Part shown: positions 48,382 to 52,603 of the stretch, one piece after another
Position numbering within the stretch: the stretch's first letter is position 1
Layout of the letters: each line of letters begins with the position of its first letter
Origin: Deltaproteobacteria bacterium
GTDB taxonomy: Bacteria > Myxococcota_A > UBA796 > SXON01
Assembly: GCA_947486185.1 (NCBI GenBank)
Contig: CANKTH010000020.1
Coordinates: forward strand, 1-52,603
DNA: 52,603 nucleotides
Reading direction: 5' to 3'
The notes under the pieces: model-generated
Told to the model about the DNA's origin: nothing
Database searches by the model: none
What the model saw: only the letters and a program-made list of their open reading frames with translations
Made by a program: the position numbers and the translations under genes

Positions 48382-48864
48382 CTAGTCGCCGCGCAGCGCC
48401 CGCCTGGCCACGTCGTAGGGAAAGCCGGCACGGCCCATACGGGCGAGGTCGCGGCTGTCATCGGGCTTGACGCTGAGGTGGCCGGCGCGCTTTTTCCGGA
48501 CCCACGCACGCGCGGCCGCGAGGGTCGGGTCCTCCTGCAGGTCCTCGGCCACTTCCCTGAGCGCGACCCCTACCTCGGCCTCGGCCACGCCCTTCTGCCG
48601 TAACCAGGCGCGGGTTTGTATCGGAGAACGCCCACTTCCGACCATCGAGCGCGCGCGGCTCGCGGCATAGGCCGCGTCGCCGAGCAGGCCGCGCGCCTCC
48701 ATCCGGTCGAGCTCCGCGTCGAGCGCCGGCTGGGCATCCGCGTCGTCGGGGTCGAGCTTCCGTAGCATCAAGCCCCGCAAATGGGCGCGCGCCGATGATC
48801 TCAGCGTGAGATAACGCGCGACGGCCCCGGGAATGTCGGAGGCCCGAAGCGGGCGTCTTGCCAT
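48382..48864 (-). CDS. recX: RecX-family regulatory protein
   Basis: The 160-residue protein is all-helical with the three-helix repeats of RecX: ALDAELDRMEARGLLGDAAYAASRARSM, SPIQTRAWLRQKGVAEAEVGVALREV and DDSRDLARMGRAGFPYDVARRAL. RecX binds RecA filaments and limits recombinase activity. The usual neighbour recA is not in the window. The ATG at 48864 is preceded by GGAG; an upstream start at 48912 would add a tail rich in Gly and Pro that does not fit. It lies about 70 nt upstream of the MFS gene on the same strand and is divergent from the M15 peptidase gene. Confidence 0.85.
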   Translation of the reverse strand: MARRPLRASDIPGAVARYLTLRSSARAHLRGLMLRKLDPDDADAQPALDAELDRMEARGLLGDAAYAASRARSMVGSGRSPIQTRAWLRQKGVAEAEVGVALREVAEDLQEDPTLAAARAWVRKKRAGHLSVKPDDSRDLARMGRAGFPYDVARRALRGD

Positions 48865-48918
48865 GTTGAGCGCTCCATCGGGGCGGCCGGGCGCTTGCCC
48901 CATTGACCCCATTCCCGA

Positions 48919-48924
48919 TACCTT
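48919..48924 (+). promoter_or_regulatory. -10-like box TACCTT of the M15 peptidase gene
   Basis: TACCTT ends exactly 6 nt before GTG 48931, supporting that codon over the ATG at 48934 and suggesting a leaderless transcript. Confidence 0.4.
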
Positions 48925-48930
48925 GGCGCG

Positions 48931-49479
48931 GTGATGCTTTCAACTCTGATGCTGCTCCTGGGCTGTGCGATCCACCGCCTCGACCTGCCGGGCCGCTCCG
49001 AGCTCCAGGATTTTCTCGCGATCGACGGCAACGCTGCCGCTCTGGCCCGCTTCGAAGCTCTGCTGGTGGCCGAAGGCGTCGCCGACGTTGTGCCCGCCGC
49101 GGACCTCTGGCGGCAGGGCACCGATTGGCAGACGGTGGGTCACCCGGCCTACGCCCTCCCGCCCGAGGAGATGTGGCCGGCGGTGGTGCCCACGCTCAGG
49201 GTGCTACGCGACGATGTTCGGCCGTTGATTGGCCCTTTTGTGGTGGTATCCGGCTTCCGCACGGCCGAGTACAACGCCGCGGCAGGGGGTGCCGCGGGTA
49301 GCCGACATCGGTGGTTTGAGGCCGTGGATGTGGTGCCGCGACGGAGTTGGGAGCGGGAGGAGCTCCACGGGCTGCTCCTCGGTTGGTGGGGCGAGCGGGG
49401 GCCGACCTTGAACCTGGGGCTCGGACTCTACTCGAAGACCCGTTTCCATGTGGATACCTGGAAACATCGGAAGTGGTAG
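48931..49479 (+). CDS. M15-type D-Ala-D-Ala carboxypeptidase-like lipoprotein
   Basis: The 182-residue protein has a minimal signal and lipobox (MMLSTLMLLLGC). The zinc peptidase motifs of the M15 family follow: VVSGFRTAEYNAAAGG, SRHRWFEAVDVV (His and Asp ligands) and LGLYSKTRFHVDTWKHRKW (second His). These enzymes trim peptidoglycan peptides in the periplasm. The start is GTG 48931 or ATG 48934; the promoter-like box favours the former. It is followed 69 nt later by the deacetylase gene. Confidence 0.85.
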   Translation: MMLSTLMLLLGCAIHRLDLPGRSELQDFLAIDGNAAALARFEALLVAEGVADVVPAADLWRQGTDWQTVGHPAYALPPEEMWPAVVPTLRVLRDDVRPLIGPFVVVSGFRTAEYNAAAGGAAGSRHRWFEAVDVVPRRSWEREELHGLLLGWWGERGPTLNLGLGLYSKTRFHVDTWKHRKW

Positions 49480-49548
49480 GTCGCCCGCCCGACGCGTTGC
49501 CCGGGCGTGGCCGTCGTCATGTCGGTTAAGGCATCCCGCGGAGCGCCG

Positions 49549-50496
49549 ATGAACCCCATTCCCGTCAGTCATTCGCCCAGGTACTACGCGGATATTGGTC
49601 AGCACGTGATGCCGATCCGCAAGTTCGACCTCGTGGCCCAGGCCATCCGGGACGCTGGCCTCCCCGTCACCTTCGCCGAGCCGGCGCGCGTCTCCGACGA
49701 GGACCTGCTCCGGGTACACAGCGCCGAGTATGTTCGGGCGGTCGACACCGGTGAACCCCGCGCGCTCGCCGAGTCCCAGAAGTTTCCATGGTCGGCCGCG
49801 CTCGCCGAGGCGGTGCGCTGGACCAACGGTGGCAACATCGCCGCCCTACGCGCCGCGCTCCAGCGTGGCGTCGCCGGCAACCTCGCCAGCGGTTTTCATC
49901 ACTCCCACCGGACCCGGGGCGAAGGTTACTGCACCTTCAACGGGCTTGTTGTGGCCGTGGAGCGCTTGCGCGCCGAGGGCCTGATCCAGCGCGCCTTCGT
50001 GCTTGACATGGACCTGCATTATGGCAACGGCACGGCGTTCCTGTTGGCCGACCGCCCCTACGTTCACCAACTGTCAATCTACGGCAACTGGTACGACCAG
50101 AACCTCGCCCATCGTGACGTGAGCCTGCGTCGCACCCCTGACACGGAAAACGCAAGGTCCGTTGCGGTGCCTGCTGGGGCAGACGGCACCCTGTACCTCG
50201 AGCTCCTCGCCGCCCATCTTGACACCTGCCTGGATCGGGCGCGGCCGGATGTGTTGCTCTACCAGGCCGGCGCCGATCCCTTCCGGGAGGATCCCTACTC
50301 ACCGCTGAACCTCGACCACGCCGACCTCGCGGCGCGGGACCGCTATGTCTTTGAGGCTGCCCGCCGCCGCGGCCTGCCGGTGATGTGGGTGCTTGCCGGC
50401 GGCTACACGCCCGACGTCGCTCAAGTTGTGAGGGTGCATCTGAACACTTGCATCGAGGCGACTCGGGTCTTTGTACCTGAGTTTTTCTCGGCGTGA
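49549..50496 (+). CDS. Histone deacetylase family (arginase-fold) deacetylase
   Basis: The 315-residue protein is of the HDAC/AcuC/acetoin-utilisation type: the paired histidines in SGFHHSHRTRGEGYCTFNGL (His117, His118), the zinc site VLDMDLHYGNGT (Asp155, His157), LYQAGADPFREDP (third zinc ligand Asp) and WVLAGGY (transition-state residue). Bacterial members deacetylate proteins, polyamines or small amides. The ATG at 49549 has GGAG 6 nt upstream and GGTTAAGGC at 49524-49532 as a promoter-like element; ATG 49519 is an upstream alternative. Zinc ligands all appear intact. Confidence 0.9.
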   Translation: MNPIPVSHSPRYYADIGQHVMPIRKFDLVAQAIRDAGLPVTFAEPARVSDEDLLRVHSAEYVRAVDTGEPRALAESQKFPWSAALAEAVRWTNGGNIAALRAALQRGVAGNLASGFHHSHRTRGEGYCTFNGLVVAVERLRAEGLIQRAFVLDMDLHYGNGTAFLLADRPYVHQLSIYGNWYDQNLAHRDVSLRRTPDTENARSVAVPAGADGTLYLELLAAHLDTCLDRARPDVLLYQAGADPFREDPYSPLNLDHADLAARDRYVFEAARRRGLPVMWVLAGGYTPDVAQVVRVHLNTCIEATRVFVPEFFSA

Positions 50497-50593
50497 ACCC
50501 GTCGCGCTCCGGTTGAGTGCCGGCAGCCGGCCGACACCCGGTGCCGGCGAGACCACCGTCGTGAGCGCCAGGCGAAGATTTGGACCCGAAGGC

Positions 50594-50621
50594 TTGGCGG
50601 CACGGGAGGACGCGCTAAGCT
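50594..50621 (+). promoter_or_regulatory. Promoter-like TTGGCG / TAAGCT before Ser/Thr kinase gene
   Basis: TTGGCG (50594-50599) and TAAGCT (50616-50621) are separated by 16 nt and lie 39 nt before the kinase ATG, which has GGAG upstream. It is one of the few boxes in the window with a recognisable -35 element. Confidence 0.45.
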
Positions 50622-50660
50622 ACATCCGTAACTCTCCGCCTGTAAAACCCCCTGGAGTCG

Positions 50661-52541
50661 ATGGCCGCCCCCGCTTCTTCGCAGCACTCCGAACGGTCGG
50701 TCGCGCAAAAGATCGGGCCCTACCGTCTGATTCGCCCGATAAGCTCGGGCGGCATGGCGCGGGTGTATGAGGCGCGGCGTGACTCGCTCGCTGGGGTCAG
50801 CACCCGCGTGGCTGTCAAGGTCATCCACCCTGACTACGCGTCGGAGGAGGCCTTCCAGGAGATGTTCGTCAGCGAGGCGCGCATCTCGTCTGCCTTGGAG
50901 CACCAGAATCTCGTCCGCATCCAGGACTTCAACCGGGACGGTGAGCGGTACTACCTTGTCATGGAGTTCATCGAGGGCGTCACGATTCGGCGGCTGATCT
51001 CGTTGTCGCGCCGACACAAGCTGACGGTGCCGCTCCAGGTGATCGCGGAGCTGGGTCGCCAGGTGTGTGAAGGTCTCGACTACGCCCATCGCCTCACGGG
51101 CGAGACGGGCGAGATCCTGGGCCTCATCCATCGCGACATCAAGCCCTCCAACGTCATGCTCAACCCGCATGGGGTGGCGAAGGTGCTCGACTTCGGCATC
51201 TCTGCGGGCGTCGGCCAGCGCGCGTCTGGGGGGGTCCAAGGCACCTGGGGCTACATGTCCCTGGAGCAGGCGGAGGGACGCCAGGTCACCGCGGCGGCCG
51301 ATGTGTTTGGCCTCGGCGCGGTGCTCTACGAGCTGGTCAAGCTCGAGCCCTTGCTCGACGACAAGGACAATAACCGTATTCGGGAGCGGCTCATTCAGGA
51401 TGAGCCGGCGCGGCGAGCGGCGTCGTTGGGTGGGCCGTACGCCGAGCTGGGATCGATCCTCGTGCGGGCCCTGCAGCGAGATCCCCAAGCGAGGTTTCAG
51501 AGCGCGGCTGAGTTTGGCCGGGCGCTCTCCCAACTGATCTCCAATCCGGTCAATGTCCAGGATGAGCTGAAGGCGCTGTACCAGGATCTGCGACGGCGTG
51601 ACGCGCCGGCCAAGGAAGGATCCCAGGGTGAACGTCCAGTCTCCGTCGCCACCGTCCCGTCGAGCACGGGACGCAGCGGAGCGAACGTCACTGGGCTACA
51701 CGCCGTCGGCTCACGAGGCACACGCGGCGGCACGGCGGGCCCACGAACCGCAGTCCGGAAGCGCCCTTCTGCCGCCCAGTGGATGATCCCGGGCATCGTC
51801 GTGGGGGTCTGCCTCGCGCTGCTGGTGGCCGTCGCGTTCTGGACCATCAACAACACCCGCACCCAGAGCGCCGACGCATCGCAGCCCGCGACCAACCCGC
51901 TCGCGACCACGGTCGCCACGGCGCCCGCTCCGGCTCTGCCGACGACGCCCGCCGTCGCGCCGCCAGTCGCGCGCGTTCCTGCGGCGGCACAGACGGCCGC
52001 GGCACCAACCCTGGCGCCGAACACGCCGAACCCGGCCGCGCTGACGGCGACCGCGTCGACGCCGATGGCGGCTGCGCCGACGTCGGCCACGCCAACGCTC
52101 ACGCCGGCCACGCCAACGCTGACCCCGACGACACCTACGATCACCCCCGCCGCCGGGGGCGCGACTCCGACGGCGGCCAGCGGGCCCACCACCACCCCGA
52201 CGCTCCCGGCTCCAGCCAAGACTCCGACGTCCAGCGCCCCGCCAGAGAGGATCACCCCAATCGCGACCTCCACGGCGGATCCACCGAGGACCCCGGTGGC
52301 CGCGGCCCGGGAGACGGGGTTGATCTCGCTGGGCTCCGATCTGCTTGGTGCCTCGGTGTATATCAACGGGAACTATGTTGGGCCCACCCCCATCTTCAAA
52401 CGGTCGCTGCCGGTTGGGGCGATCACGGTCCAGTGGAAAGTAGATGGTCGGGCGAGTGATCCGATCGCGTTCAACATTGATTCTACCACCCCAATCCGGG
52501 TGAACTACTCCTTTGAGAAGAGCCAGCTGGTCTACTGGTAG
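50661..52541 (+). CDS. Transmembrane Ser/Thr protein kinase with PEGA-type tail
   Basis: The 626-residue Hanks-type kinase has a glycine loop SSGGMARVYEA, ATP-binding Lys53 in VAVKVIH, catalytic HRDIKPSN (Asp159) and DFGIS (Asp177). The kinase domain (about 20-295) is followed by a basic linker, one membrane segment (about 375-396) and an external Thr/Pro/Ala-rich stretch (about 400-550, with TPTLTPATPTLTPTTPT). A PEGA-like domain closes it (about 555-620: GASVYINGNYVGPTPIFKRSLPVG). PEGA tails are thought to bind cell-surface polymers. Its TAG stop directly abuts the ATG of a response regulator gene, suggesting a joint pathway. Confidence 0.93.
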   Translation: MAAPASSQHSERSVAQKIGPYRLIRPISSGGMARVYEARRDSLAGVSTRVAVKVIHPDYASEEAFQEMFVSEARISSALEHQNLVRIQDFNRDGERYYLVMEFIEGVTIRRLISLSRRHKLTVPLQVIAELGRQVCEGLDYAHRLTGETGEILGLIHRDIKPSNVMLNPHGVAKVLDFGISAGVGQRASGGVQGTWGYMSLEQAEGRQVTAAADVFGLGAVLYELVKLEPLLDDKDNNRIRERLIQDEPARRAASLGGPYAELGSILVRALQRDPQARFQSAAEFGRALSQLISNPVNVQDELKALYQDLRRRDAPAKEGSQGERPVSVATVPSSTGRSGANVTGLHAVGSRGTRGGTAGPRTAVRKRPSAAQWMIPGIVVGVCLALLVAVAFWTINNTRTQSADASQPATNPLATTVATAPAPALPTTPAVAPPVARVPAAAQTAAAPTLAPNTPNPAALTATASTPMAAAPTSATPTLTPATPTLTPTTPTITPAAGGATPTAASGPTTTPTLPAPAKTPTSSAPPERITPIATSTADPPRTPVAAARETGLISLGSDLLGASVYINGNYVGPTPIFKRSLPVGAITVQWKVDGRASDPIAFNIDSTTPIRVNYSFEKSQLVYW

Positions 52542-52603
52542 ATGCGAATCCTCTTCGTAGACGACGACCCGGCCAACGTCGCGCTGGTCGCTGCCACGCT
52601 GAA
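52542..52603 (+). CDS. Response regulator receiver domain (N-terminal fragment, runs off the window)
   Basis: Twenty codons are visible: MRILFVDDDP, then ANVALVAATL. The VDDD acidic pocket followed by N and hydrophobic helix residues is the start of a CheY-like receiver domain. The ATG at 52542 immediately follows the kinase stop codon (TAGATG), so it should be translated from the same mRNA. Nothing can be said about its output domain. Confidence 0.75.
   Translation, partial: MRILFVDDDPANVALVAATL

Noticed and set aside
50517..50555. GTGCCGGC-rich repeats after the deacetylase gene as a terminator
   Set aside because: Several short GC-rich pairings are possible but none is clearly dominant and there is no U-tract.
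52084..52120. Exact 16-bp direct repeat as a possible recombination or attachment site
   Set aside because: It lies inside the Thr/Pro tail of the kinase and is explained by the repeated TPTLTP protein units.
1..52603. tRNA, rRNA, riboswitch and mobile element candidates
   Set aside because: No cloverleaf, rRNA-like stretch, recognisable aptamer core, transposase or integrase was found. The single cobT gene has no cobalamin riboswitch-like sequence upstream, where a promoter box abuts the start codon.

Overview
The window is about 52.6 kb of GC-rich (roughly 70% GC), densely coded DNA. It resembles a member of the Myxococcota or a neighbouring lineage of the former Deltaproteobacteria. The reasons are two Hanks-type Ser/Thr kinases with membrane segments and PEGA-like tails, three ECF sigma factors in 10 kb, several lipoproteins with MopE-type D/N/C-rich repeats or FG-GAP repeats, and many short secreted Cys- or Pro-rich proteins. 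No rRNA, tRNA, CRISPR array, insertion sequence or phage gene was seen.

Layout. (1) 1-10645 is a regulatory island. A cassette of secreted protein, ECF sigma factor and FecR-like protein (543-3540, + strand) faces an inverted paralogous copy of itself (8794-5857, - strand). The second copy runs on into an FG-GAP/MopE lipoprotein and apaG. A third ECF factor with a translationally coupled membrane anti-sigma-like protein follows (8916-10645). (2) 10709-22425 holds a pseudo-trypsin with an effector-associated-like N-terminus, two lipoproteins, an MscS channel, 6-phosphofructokinase, a Slt-type transglycosylase, a Ser/Thr kinase, an ALDH7-type dehydrogenase with a tiny coupled membrane protein, and an OmpA-domain protein. 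(3) 22462-28739 holds a lone NMT1-like binding protein, a large membrane protein, a Cys-rich pentapeptide-repeat protein, alkB with a regulator-like remnant coupled to its start, and a degenerate metallophosphoesterase. (4) 28963-38827 mixes cell-wall and metabolic genes: a GH73-like glucosaminidase, M18 aminopeptidase, cobT, a GT-C-like protein coupled to an L,D-transpeptidase, an aldehyde dehydrogenase homologue lacking both catalytic residues, a ketopantoate-reductase-like protein, a rhodanese and a CDP-alcohol phosphatidyltransferase. (5) 38958-43526 encodes two tandem lipoproteins made of MopE-type repeats plus a shared lamin-tail-like C-terminal module. (6) 43591-48313 is an operon of an MFS transporter, a left-handed beta-helix protein and a GH13 amylase. 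(7) 48382-52603 holds recX, an M15 peptidase, an HDAC-family deacetylase, a second Ser/Thr kinase and the start of a response regulator.

The two points most worth following are the duplicated secreted protein/ECF/FecR cassettes and a recurrent -10-like box (TANNNT, usually after GGT or GGC). In about eleven genes this box ends exactly 5 or 6 nt before the start codon, which suggests leaderless transcripts. Four enzyme-like proteins (trypsin-like, aldehyde dehydrogenase, metallophosphoesterase, CobT) carry substitutions at residues normally essential for catalysis. All identifications come from reading the sequence and from knowledge of the families; no database search was run.
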